Below, one piece after another: positions 32,161 to 41,399 of a stretch of 41,399 nt of DNA. Where the stretch lies: the NCBI GenBank assembly GCA_049999725.1, contig JBNGIS010008158.1:1-41399 (forward strand), in the 5' to 3' direction. The translations under genes were made by a program, and so were the position numbers. Each line of letters starts with the position of its first letter. The stretch's first letter is position 1. Source of the stretch: Haplomitrium mnioides. Lineage: Eukaryota > Marchantiophyta > Haplomitriopsida > Calobryales. The notes under the pieces are model-generated. The model had not been told where the DNA came from, did not search any database, and worked only from the letters and a program-made list of their open reading frames with translations.

Positions 32161-32570
32161 CATAAGCGTGCTTAGAGTTTGTTGCGGAACTCAAAAATTT
32201 TAGTGCACCTAGACTCTGAACAAGAACTTGGAACCTTATGCGCGCATAGACTTTGATGAGTAAGTCAAAACCTTATGCATGTATAAACTCTGTTGCGGAA
32301 CTCAAAACGTTTTGCGAGCATAGTCTTTGTTGCGGAATGTAGACTTAGATGTAGAGCTTGGAACCCTATACGTGCATAGAATGTGATACAGAAGTCGAAG
32401 CTTTATGCATGCACAAACTCTAGTATAGAACCTGAAACTTTGTTCATAAAAAGACTATAGTGTAGAGCTTAGAACCATAAGCACTCAAAGACTTTGATGT
32501 GGAACTCAAAACCCATTGTTAGTAAGGACTCTGATTCGAAACTTGGAACACTCTGCGTGCTTAAATTGCA
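32160..32570. repeat. Palindrome array in the right flank of copy A
   Basis: About nine irregular units of some 42-45 bp combine a phrase like GACTTTGATGNGGAACTCAAAACC with a palindrome core (TTATGCGCGCATAG at 32236-32249 is the best kept). Others are decayed to forms such as TTATGCATGTATAA. Confidence 0.75.
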
Positions 32571-32772
32571 AAGCAAATTTCTAAACCGAGTGCTTGTTTG
32601 TTGGCTCCAACGTTTTTAGTTCTGAGTTTTGACTCTTTTGTGTATATGAATCTCTAAATGTTAGACGCTTTTGAGTCGCTAAACCCTTGTAAAACTTGAA
32701 TACTTAACCCTTTATGTGCATGAATTTTGGAGTAAAATAGAAAGCCTCTTTCTTTCTTGGACTTCAAAACAA

Positions 32773-35035
32773 GATGGATGAGTTGCTAGAAAGATATAAT
32801 TTGGAGGTAAATATTGGGAGTTGCCAAGCAAACATTATGTTTGAAGAACTTTTAAAGGCATTTTCCCAATCCAAATAGGATGTCCAAAGGTTTGCTATGA
32901 GCCATTCACAGAAACCTGTAGTGCCAATTGTTTATACATGGGTTGCGGAAGTTTGTAAGGATATGGGTGCACTTGAGATGGATGTCGAGATTGTGGTATG
33001 CATCATCAAAAGGGTATGTATTGATTGAAGATTTTGTGTGAGAATTATCATTGAGAAAATCATGATTTGAAAGTTAGAGGACTAAAGCTTACTCGAAAAG
33101 TTCTCTCTATGGCAGATTAGACACGTGTTTTCTTAACACAAACAATAAAAGAAATTCTGACAATAACTGATGGAGTGACATTTTGATTGGATTATGTGGT
33201 AATTAAGCCGCTACTTGCGATTTTATATTCGATGTTATTGGGACAACCTTGGTTGTATAAAGCATGAGTGACTATGGATTGGAAGAAGAAAAAAATGATG
33301 TTTAGAAACAATCCAAAGATTACTTTGCCATTAGCAAAGGAAGTCAATCAAGAAGAGATTATTGAAAAAATGCCAAGATATACATCTGATTGATCTTCAG
33401 AAGGAGAACAACAACAACATAAGTTGATTGTGGGATTTCAATGGTCATATATGATATGATGGAGGAAGTTGCAAGAATCTTCAGTATTGAGAATAGAGAG
33501 AGAGAACATCTGAATCAAGGGAAGCTATACAAAATCGAATGCCATAACGTAACTATGGTTGATGATTTACCATCCATAGTGATCGATATTATAGAAAGAC
33601 CATAAGTGTGGTTGTAGTCTCACCCCCACCTCCGACAAAGCTTGCAGTTGGTTGAGAGGGTTCTCCAAAGAGATTCAATTGATTAATAATAGAATAGAGG
33701 AGGACAATTGGAGCAACTCTCGAGGCGTATAAAGAATTTTTAACGGAATGTCAAGATATCTTTGCTTGGAGTTATAAGAATTTGAAAGGAATTGCCTCAT
33801 AGATTTTTTAAATTCATTTAAAAGAGGATGCAATTCCAATCCAACAAAGGTAATATTGACTAAATCCAAATTTCTACTTAAAAATTAAAAAAGAGATTCA
33901 GAAGCTATTGGATGTGGATTTTATTAACCCTATAGAGAACTCACAATGGGTTTCTCTAATTATAATTGTTCCAAAGAAAGGAGAAAAAAATCTTAGTTTG
34001 TGTGAATTTCTAGAAATTGAATCAAGTTACTAAGGACTTCCTCCCAATGCTCTTCATCGCCAATATTCTTGATGCAATAGCAGGAAAGGAGTGTTATCTG
34101 TCTATGGATGGGTTAAGTGGATGTAATCAGATTTCTTTGCACCCCAAAGATTAGGCCAAGACAACCTTCACTACAAATTGGAGAGCTTATGCATATAAGC
34201 TTATGCTATTTGAACCTTGTAATACGCAAGAATGCTCATCTAATTAATGACTACACCATTCAAAGAACATCTTCAGATCTGTATAGAAGTAATTTTGGAT
34301 GATTTTTGCATATATTCAACCACCATTACTCATTTGGAATTTCTAAGAAAACATTTTGATAAGTGTCAAAAGCTCGGAATTTGCATACATCCCAACAAGT
34401 GCTATTTTGGAATGTCTGAAGCAATCTTGCTTGAACATTGAATTTTGAGAGAGAGAATTTCAATGGATATAGCAAAAAAAATAAAAATAATTGTTGGGTT
34501 TTGTATTCCTCAGAATCTGAAAGGAATTCAAAGTTTCCTTGGTTGTGTGGGTTATTACCAAAGAATGATTGAAGGCTAGGTTTGGTTGACAGAATCTTTG
34601 AACAAAGTTGCTCAAAAAAATAGAAGAATGGACTCAGAAAAAAGAATGTGAGAAAGCATTTGATGAGCTGAACATAAGATTGACAACAAATTTGATTATG
34701 CCAGTGCGGAATTGGTCAAAAAAAGTTTCATGTTTATGTTGATGCCTCTGGTACAACTATAAGGGTGGTGTTGAGTCTGAAAAATAATGGGAAGATGCAA
34801 CACCTGATTTATTATGCGAGTTGGTAATTATCTATCCAAAAAAAAAATTGCCATACTATAGAGCAAGAAGGACTGGAAATGGTGAGTGCAGCTCAAAAGT
34901 TTTGGCATTTTTTGTTGGGATATTCATTTTGTTTCCATATGGATCATAATGCTTTGAAGTATATCATAAATAAGCCATATTTGTCAGGAAGGTTGGCAAG
35001 ATGGATTCTGTTGCTGCCAGAATTTGATTATTGTT
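32773..35035 (+). pseudogene. pol: Degenerate Ty3/gypsy pol fragment (protease end, reverse transcriptase, RNase H)
   Basis: In mixed frames the strand reads, in order: a piece like the region after gypsy protease (LDYVVIKPLLAIL, GQPWLYKA, VTMDWKKKKMMFR; about 33180-33330); EFLTECQDIFAWSYKNLKG; a reverse transcriptase start NPNFYLKIKKEIQKLLDVDF and VPKKG (about 33860-33990); LSMDGLSGCNQISLHPKD; the catalytic box within ILDDFCIYS (about 34285-34320); and an RNase H domain with FHVYVDAS, EQEGLEMVSAAQKFWHFLLG and DHNALKYI (34730-34970). A piece between SGCNQ and the catalytic box is deleted, and stops are frequent. Integrase and LTRs are absent: the right edge is cut where copy C starts. It is an old relic, unlike the younger LTR element at 14196-24306. 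Confidence 0.85.
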
Positions 35036-35049
35036 AAAGCAAAATTGTG

Positions 35050-35545
35050 AGAAGACTGATGAAGCCTATGCACGCATAGAAAGCTAAAGCATGTGTGTAG
35101 GTACGCTTTGTTTGAAAAGGGTCATGCGCACATGAACAATTGAAGCATACAGGAGCTTGAACAACTAAAGCCAATCCGCGCATGGAAAACTAAAGCTTGT
35201 GTACATGCGTGCTTTGTTTGAAAATGTCCATGCGCGCAGGGACAATTGAAGCCCACACAAGCTTGAAAAACTAAAGCCCATGCACGCATAGACAACTGAA
35301 GCCTCTGTCTAAGCATGCTTTGTTTGATAAGGTCTATGTCTGTAGGGACAATTGAAGCCCACGTGATCTTGAACAACTAAAGCCTATGCTCGCATGGTCA
35401 ACTGAAGCCCAAGCAAGCACTGATTGTAGAGTACTTGGAAGTAGAGATTGCTGAAGCCCTTCTAAGAGGAGACTGCAAAAACTCAAGATTGAAGGAAACT
35501 TAAACAAAAATTTTAAAAAAAAGAAAGAGAGCTTCCATGCGAGCA
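35050..35545. repeat. Palindrome array in the 3' flank of copy C methyltransferase-like gene
   Basis: Three long units start at GCTTTGTTTGAAAA (35105, 35213, 35317; steps of 108 and 104 bp). Each contains palindromes such as CATGCGCGCAGGG and CATGCACGCATAG within phrases ACAATTGAAGCCC and GAACAACTAAAGCC. Copy B has a shorter form at 4300-4560. Confidence 0.85.
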
Positions 35546-37069
35546 TAGACTTTGTTGCCAATTTTTATGAAAACCAATATGTTTTGTTCAAACATAATTT
35601 TGCACAAGAAATTGAATCATAAAGAAAAAAAATTAAATTGGATTCTTAATCAACAAGAATGAAGATGAATCAAACAATATTTTGTGAAGAAAATACTTTA
35701 TTATGTACAAAAATTACATCACTTTGATGCTACAGCCCTATCTTCTTCACAAAGAATTGTCTTATCTAAATTAATTTCTTCAAAAGCTTCAATATATGCA
35801 GCCGTCAGAGAGTCCTGCCGAGATTTTCCAGTCCTAATGATCACAAAAAATCACTAGTAGCACTTGCAGTACTAGGAGGAAAAGGTTTCCCATGGTATGC
35901 ATACACTCTTTGCGATTTGGTCGCATCAGATGGCAAAGAATCCATCGTCAAAACTCTTTGAGGAATATAGATAGATTGGCGTCTATTATATTCCACAAGG
36001 ATGCAATTTTGCATCAGCTTTAAAGCACAAACAAGGCCAGTGCCGGACCCAGAGCAAAGATCTAAGACCCAATCTTGCTTTGTAGATAACTAGGCAATGA
36101 AAAATTGTACAAAGCCTAAGGTTTTTAGTGCACATTCATAAGAGCATCATCTCTTGGATGTTTTAGCTTTGCGGACATAGTAGGGCAAATGAACACACTC
36201 TGCATATGTTTCCGAGGACAACCACTGGCATTATCAACTTGTAAGTTGAAGAGCATGCTCTTCTTTCCCTCCTTGGTCTAGTAGCCTATAGTCCAATACT
36301 TGTAGGCGTGAGCAATTCTTAGACCACCGGAACGATGAATATTTCTTTTGTCTTTATAGTAATAAAAACACACAAATCAGATACTTAAAAGACAGTATAG
36401 GAAAACTAAACAAGATAGACTAAAAAAAAGAAAAAAAAAAGAGCTTACGAGATGTCGTGGTCGATGGCAAAACAAACCTCCAAAAGAGAGCATCCTCAAC
36501 AATGCCAAATTGTTGCGACAAATGGATTATTACAAAAGACCAAAAATAAGAAGTTACGATTGCCGCAGAAAAAGAAACCATATCAAAAATGTTTTCCTTG
36601 GTGAAGGGTTCAGAGTCATTGTGCTTGCATTTCTTAAGGTTATAATTGCAAGAAATGTTTGCAATTGCCGAAGTGAAACATCTAGGTTTCACAAACTCCT
36701 TCAACTGACGAGCAATTTGCCTCCTCATGGACTTGGTAATATGTCACGTTCAGTCTATCAATATATGACATTAAGTCCTCGTCTTCGTCTCGAAGAACTC
36801 CTTCAGTAAGAGGGGCATCAACATCATTTTGCTGCCTTGATTTCCACTCTCTAGATTTTTGGCAATGATGTAGAAAAGTACAAAGGTAGGATACAAGTGT
36901 AGGGGCCTCATCTTGATCTTTTGGGGCTTTCTCGACCCCTGATCTTTTTTGCCATTTGGCAATTGTCGTCAATTTTTTGGCAAGCTACTATTTAAACGTT
37001 TTATCCCCTTGCATAGAGCAAAAACAAAAACATCAGAGGAGATAAAAAAAAACTGTAGGAAGAGCATGT

Positions 37070-37280
37070 GAGCACGAGAGTCCCAACGTGTATGGACTTG
37101 AGAGTCCATGCATGCATGGACATTGAACTCCAGACGAGCATGGACATTGAAGTCTAGATAGGCATGGAATTGAGAGTCCAAGCAAGCATGGTATTTGAAG
37201 TCCATCCATATATGGAATTGATAGTCCTAACGAGCATGGACTTGCCATTGGACTCTCAAGTCCATGCGCGCATGGACTAC
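37070..37280. repeat. 24-bp palindromic minisatellite in intron 2 of copy C
   Basis: About nine 24-bp units lie between exon 3 (starts 37007) and exon 2 (ends 37369). The last unit holds a perfect 20-bp palindrome, AGTCCATGCGCGCATGGACT, at 37259-37278, identical to that at 11622-11641 in copy B. Confidence 0.9.
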
Positions 37281-38944
37281 AAATCATTTTTATTTTAGCA
37301 AAACAACTTTTACTAAACATTCAATGCAACTCTAGAAAAAGAAATGTAGAATGGAAAAACAAACTTACCAATAGCTTTTCAAAGCTAGAGTAAAGAGAAG
37401 ACATCTTTGACTTCTCGGTGTGGAGAGGGTACTCCTCTCTAGCTTCTTCCCAGGAGTTGCAATAGACTTCAGAGAAAAAAGACTACTATGACCGCTAAAA
37501 CTTTATGTCTCTCTAATTCGTGAGACATTTCTTCAACTGAAAGCTCTCCGGCTTCCACGCGTTTCAAAACATAAATTCTTACTTCATCTAGAAGACCCTA
37601 GAAGGACCTTCATAGTGTCCACTTAATGTCCTCCAGTCTCAACGATCCTTTGACCTTAGGCTTCTAGCCCTTCACCACAGTTTTCTCTCAGATAGAAAAA
37701 AAATACTATAATGTAAATCCTAGAGCTCACCACTTCAGAATGCCAGCTGGAACCAATTGTCCTGAGAAGTGACTGTCTAATCAAGAGTTGACTTTGGCTT
37801 GATCTCCAAGATCTCCAACACCAACTCTCTTTTTAACTTTTGAGTTGACACCATCCCACTTTCTATGAATCTTTTATGCAAATATTCGACCTTATGAATC
37901 GACGTTACTTCGAATTTGTATCTTTGGTCATAATTGTCCTCTGTTGCAAATATGCATGCCTCTATTGGAGTCAAACCCACGTAAACATATAAATTACAAA
38001 GCAAAAGCATAGGATTTTTTGCTTCGTATTTGGTGACTAAAAGCTGCCTTGTGACAGCACTATGATTGCCTCCTGCAATCTCGTATCAATATTTGTTAGG
38101 GTTTCTCATATTGAACTCTGACTTATCCTTTAACCCACACTTTGGGTCCACAACAACAATGAAGAAGTTGTGCGCGTACTTGTTTGTCAGCATTCTTTAC
38201 GTCAAAAGCTCTACAAAATCCTCATTCAACCTTCAAATTTGGAATGGTTCTCAGCTATCCATTCCTAGTTTTGGAAGGTTAAAGAATTTCTAGCCGAACC
38301 GCTATTGTTTCATTTTAGGCTCTGCATCACTGGATTGCAGACTCCTTGATTTTGTTTTTCTCTTCCTCAGACAATGTCTTAAGGTCCACTTGCTCTTGTT
38401 CCTAAAAGGTTTGCAGCCTCTTGTGCAATTGCCTTTTTTTTCTTGAGGTTGGAGCCTTCATCGGCTCTGACTCTGCTTCCTCCCCTGAACTGCTCGGAGT
38501 TGAAGATAAAAGGGCTGTAGAAGACGAGATGGTTGGAGATTGGGAGGGGGCTGGCTCCTCCTATTTAATTGGTGCGCAAACAAGCTTCTTCTTTGGGATG
38601 GCTTGTTTCTTCTTTTTTGAAGCCTCGACTAGCTCCACTGCCTTTCTCTTTTTCGGTAGCTAATGGTCCTACTATTGTTGCCACTAAAATTGTCGCCGCA
38701 TTTGGATGCAGCACCAGTTGCTGAATATGGACTCCTTGCTTGGGCTTTAGTAGCTTGATGCTAATAATGACCAACTTGATGAAGTCTTGTTCTACGTGCT
38801 TTGTGTTTGGGTAGGCATCAACGAAGTCAGCCAAATATTGAGAAAACTAAAAAAAAAAAACAATCAAACATGTAGCACAAAAAATATCCATATGTTTATA
38901 AGGAATTTTAATTTCTTAAACCTATAGTCTAAGCTAAAAAAGAC

Positions 38945-39190
38945 GCTTGAATCCAAACGTGGATGGATGTTGGAGTCCAAGCACGCATAGACTCCCGAGT
39001 CAATGTGCGTTTATACTCGAGAGTCCAAGCTTACATGGACTTCCGAGTCCATACAAGCATAGATTCTGTGATCGATTTGCGCAATGATTCCGTAGTTCTT
39101 GCGCGTCAAGACTCGTGATTCGTGTGAGCATAGAGTCCCGAGTCCAAACGCGCATTGACTCTCGAGTCCATGCGCACATGGAGTTTCAAG
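38945..39190. repeat. 24-bp palindromic minisatellite in intron 1 of copy C
   Basis: About ten units of the scheme GACTCNCGAGTCCATGCGCGCATA with decayed cores, lying inside intron 1 (38847-39229), as in copies A and B. Confidence 0.88.
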
Positions 39191-39610
39191 ATTGTGCAAA
39201 AAGAAACAAGTGAAAAATAGTTTTAAGATCTTATCAGTTGTAGATTGCTTGGCGAAGACGTCTCTAGCCGATTTTAGATGCTTGGTGAAGATGTCCCTCT
39301 GAAGCATTTCCGTAAAGCAAAACGTTTTCCGTGAGATCTTGTAGAGGGTAATGCTATACAATGATTGCACAAGTAGATCAATGTGGGCTCTCTGCCCCTC
39401 TCTAATCATGGTTATTTAGACCAAAAGACCCATGTTAAAATTTTCACCTTCACTAACAAAAAGGTAAAGATGTTGAACAATATCTTTCATGGTTCTACAA
39501 CAAAGTAGCCATTCCCAATCTAATTTTTATGGCTCTAGAACCTTCAGAACATCTGAATACCTATAAGGCTTTGGTTGAGCTGGTTTGGGAGTATTGACTT
39601 GTGATGCCAT

Positions 39611-40072
39611 TTTCTCGAAACTAAAAATTGGTGAAATTTGAGGGCAAAAATCTGACAAACAAAAGTTCACAAAAACCAAAGGGCTTAAAATGGCAAAATA
39701 GCAAAACATTACAAAAATGACAATGACAAGAAAGCAAAAACTAGAAAGTGAACTCGGAATAATAGAAATAAACTTTCCTTTGTTGCTTCTTTTATACCTT
39801 AATTTCAAAAAAAATGTATTTTCCCGCAGAAAAATGATTTGTGGAGCTCTTGACACATAGGTTCATGTGGTACCAAAAACAAAAAGAAAGTACATAAAAC
39901 ATTGCTTTTTTGTCTTTTTGATTTTTTTTTCATTTTCTTCACAAAAAGTTTACAATTTTGTTGTTTTGGAGAATTTTCTAAAAAGACACTTATTTTAGAT
40001 AGGACGTTAGAAGTTGAAAATATTTGTGAGAATAGTTTCTTCAAATAATTGATTTTTTTGTGAGATTTATCA
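39611..40072. promoter_or_regulatory. Bidirectional promoter spacer of copy C
   Basis: A minus-strand TATA box (TATAAAAG, 39796-39789) precedes the leftward ATG (39610) by about 180 bp. The plus-side box is decayed to TACATAAAAC (39891-39900) before ATG 40073. The phrase GAGCTCTTGACACATAGGTT matches copy B with CG replaced by CA. Confidence 0.65.
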
Positions 40073-41399
40073 ATGGCTGGAGTTTTCAAAGGCAAGAAAA
40101 GGTTAGAAGTCCAAGATTCATGCTAATAGAAAAGTGTTACTTTTGACCGGGAGCCACAGATATGTTCAAACCACAAAACCGGCTTTTGTTGAATCATAGC
40201 TTTTGTTGCTCTACTTGAGAAGATCGAGAAGGTGAACCCTATGTGTGTATAGGATCATGGATTGAACCCTATGCGCGCATAAGATCAGGGATTGAACCAT
40301 ATGCGCGCATAAGGTCTATGAGTGAATCCATTGCGTGCACATGAATAAGAAGTGAACAAGTTGTGCGCAAAGGATCCAAGAGGTAACCAGTTGCCCGCAT
40401 TAGATCCAAGACTCAACTTTTTGCAAACCTTCCATCTTTGTTGCTAGTAAAGCAGTCAAAGTTGAATTTTTCTTTTGACAACTCCAAGAGATCAATAGAA
40501 AGACGTTCAAGTTAGAATTTCCAAATAGTTGTGGACCTTTCTTCATCCTCATCTAATGAAGACCTTGAAATTTGAGATCCAAATATGTTTGTTCAAAACA
40601 CAAAAAGTATAGAATGAGTGGACGGTTTCAATTTTAGAAATGAATCCTTGTTACCAATGGCACCACTCAAACAACAAATGATTTCTATTCAAGTTGGACC
40701 TCGCAATGAGATAAGAGAATCTCAAACAAACCGAATTCTTTTGGAGGAATCTTCAAACAACAATTTGGGAAACGATTCTAGCAAAGAGTTTCAATCAATG
40801 AATATTTTGTTGGAGTTATCACCAATGACACCGATTATGCTACAAAAAACATTTCCGAATATTCAAGATATTGATGAAGATTCCATTTTGGCATGGTGCA
40901 ATTCTCACAATCCTTAAGAAGAACTTCATCATTGAAAAACGTATTGCAAAGGAACAAACAATGTTATTGATGATGTTCAAGATCTTCACGACGATGATTT
41001 ATCTCCAATAACTAGATTTGCCTACGGACCGAATCGACTAGCTTAGCATAAGAATTCTTTATCTAGGCCAAAACCCAAACGGGTAAACACCTTACACAAA
41101 AATTCAATCATGACAAAAGCTTTGTGAAGAAAAAGCTCGATCCAATATCAATTTCCAAATTGAGAAGAATTTGATGTTGTCGAAATAATTGTTTGTCGTT
41201 GTGCAAGAGAGATTTTTTGAAAACCGTGAGAGAAACGTATTTTCGACAAAGCATGAAGATATTTGTTTTGTTAAGTTGTTCAACAAGCAAGATTTGAGTC
41301 GACTAAACCTTAGCAACTTGAGTTGTGAGTGTAAAAGAACTCAAAGACCGAATTCCAAGTAAGTAATAACTCAAGACAACTCTAAAAGAGTTACACAAC
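40073..41399 (+). pseudogene. Copy C DUF7869-type transposase gene, 5' part with internal deletion, cut by window edge
   Basis: It starts at ATG 40073 (MAGVFKGKKRLEVQDSC, then stop). After the 30-bp repeats, a frame at 40618-40917 reads MAPLKQQMISIQVGPRNEI and LLEESSNNNLGNDSSKE, in register with copy B around 13255-13500. The Cys-rich segment is decayed near 41165. At about 41257-41265 the text jumps from the equivalent of copy B 13877 to the equivalent of copy B 24602 (within its intron), losing roughly 600 bp of gene. AAGATATT is at the joint. The rest lies off the window. Confidence 0.68.
40225..40415 (+). repeat. 30-bp palindromic repeats in copy C transposase 5' coding region
   Basis: Six units at 30-bp steps have cores ATGTGTGTAT, ATGCGCGCAT (twice), TTGCGTGCAC, TTGTGCGCAA and TTGCCCGCAT. 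They match copy B's array in place, period and spacer (AGGATCANGGATTGAACC). Confidence 0.88.

Larger units (their letters stand above)
35719..39610 (-). pseudogene. Copy C ParB-like/DNA methyltransferase-like gene, all four exons, broken
   Basis: This is the most complete copy. Exon 1 (39610-39230, 127 codons) starts MASQVNTPKPAQPKPYRYSD. Intron 1 runs 39229-38847 (ends TTTTTTTAG). Exon 2 (38846-37369) has ADFVDAYPNTKHVEQDFIKL, a Ser/Lys linker, a GGNH motif near 38070 and TEDNYDQRYKFEVTSI; donor TTG|GTAAGT. Exon 3 (37007-36449) ends CTC|GTAAGC. Exon 4 (from about 36349) contains LDLCSGSGTGLVCALKLMQN (glycine-rich motif I, codons at 36062-36036) and the C-terminus to TGA 35719. Motif I lying at the C-terminal side suits a permuted N6/N4 amino-methyltransferase; the expected (D/S/N)PPY motif in exon 3 is not readable. 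Stops and frameshifts abolish function. Intact length would be about 1000 residues. Activity on DNA is inferred from family resemblance. Confidence 0.75.

Noticed and set aside
33190-33215. CCGCTACTTG resembling the TIR core
   Set aside because: It lies inside the decayed gypsy coding text (KPLLAIL), matches only nine bases, and has no partner or duplication.

Overview
The window reads as repeat-filled nuclear DNA of a plant. Three things point there: very long LTR retroelements, a degenerate Ty3/gypsy pol fragment, and spliced transposon genes with GT/AG introns. There is no host gene, tRNA, rRNA or CRISPR array that I can support. From memory, the two transposon gene families seen here are common in seed-free land plants and streptophyte algae (ferns, lycophytes, charophytes), so such an organism is my best guess; the sequence alone does not settle it.

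The main find is a family of large terminal-inverted-repeat (TIR) DNA transposons, each about 11-12 kb when intact, present here as three nested or adjacent copies. Each copy carries two divergent genes on either side of a 0.46-0.58 kb spacer with two opposed TATA boxes. The leftward gene encodes a ParB-like domain joined to a permuted N6/N4-type DNA methyltransferase-like domain. The rightward gene encodes a DUF7869-type protein, the likely transposase. Arrays built on one CG-rich palindrome (core ATGCGCGCAT) lie at matching places in each copy: introns of both genes, the 5' coding part of the transposase gene, and both 3' flanks.

Layout. Copy A occupies 28-3872 and resumes at 28631-32770. 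Its transposase gene is split by copy B (3873-28630), which has matching TIRs and a TATAA target duplication; removing copy B restores a continuous alignment of copy A to copy B's own gene. Bases 1-27 are the end of a fourth family member, lying in copy A's methyltransferase gene. Copy B was itself hit twice: by a long LTR-like block (4890-8850) and by a complete 10.1 kb LTR element (14196-24306, minus strand, 3.7 kb LTRs, 5-bp target duplication), whose removal restores the transposase reading frame. That LTR element is gag-only (non-autonomous); its 505-residue ORF holds a 126-residue tandem duplication with one CCHC zinc knuckle per copy. A Ty3/gypsy pol relic (32773-35035) follows copy A, then copy C (35036 to the right edge), with its own internal deletion.

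All transposon genes here are broken by stops, frameshifts or insertions, so the window is a fossil record of the family rather than an active locus. Comparing the copies still gives exon limits, splice sites, termini and target duplications.
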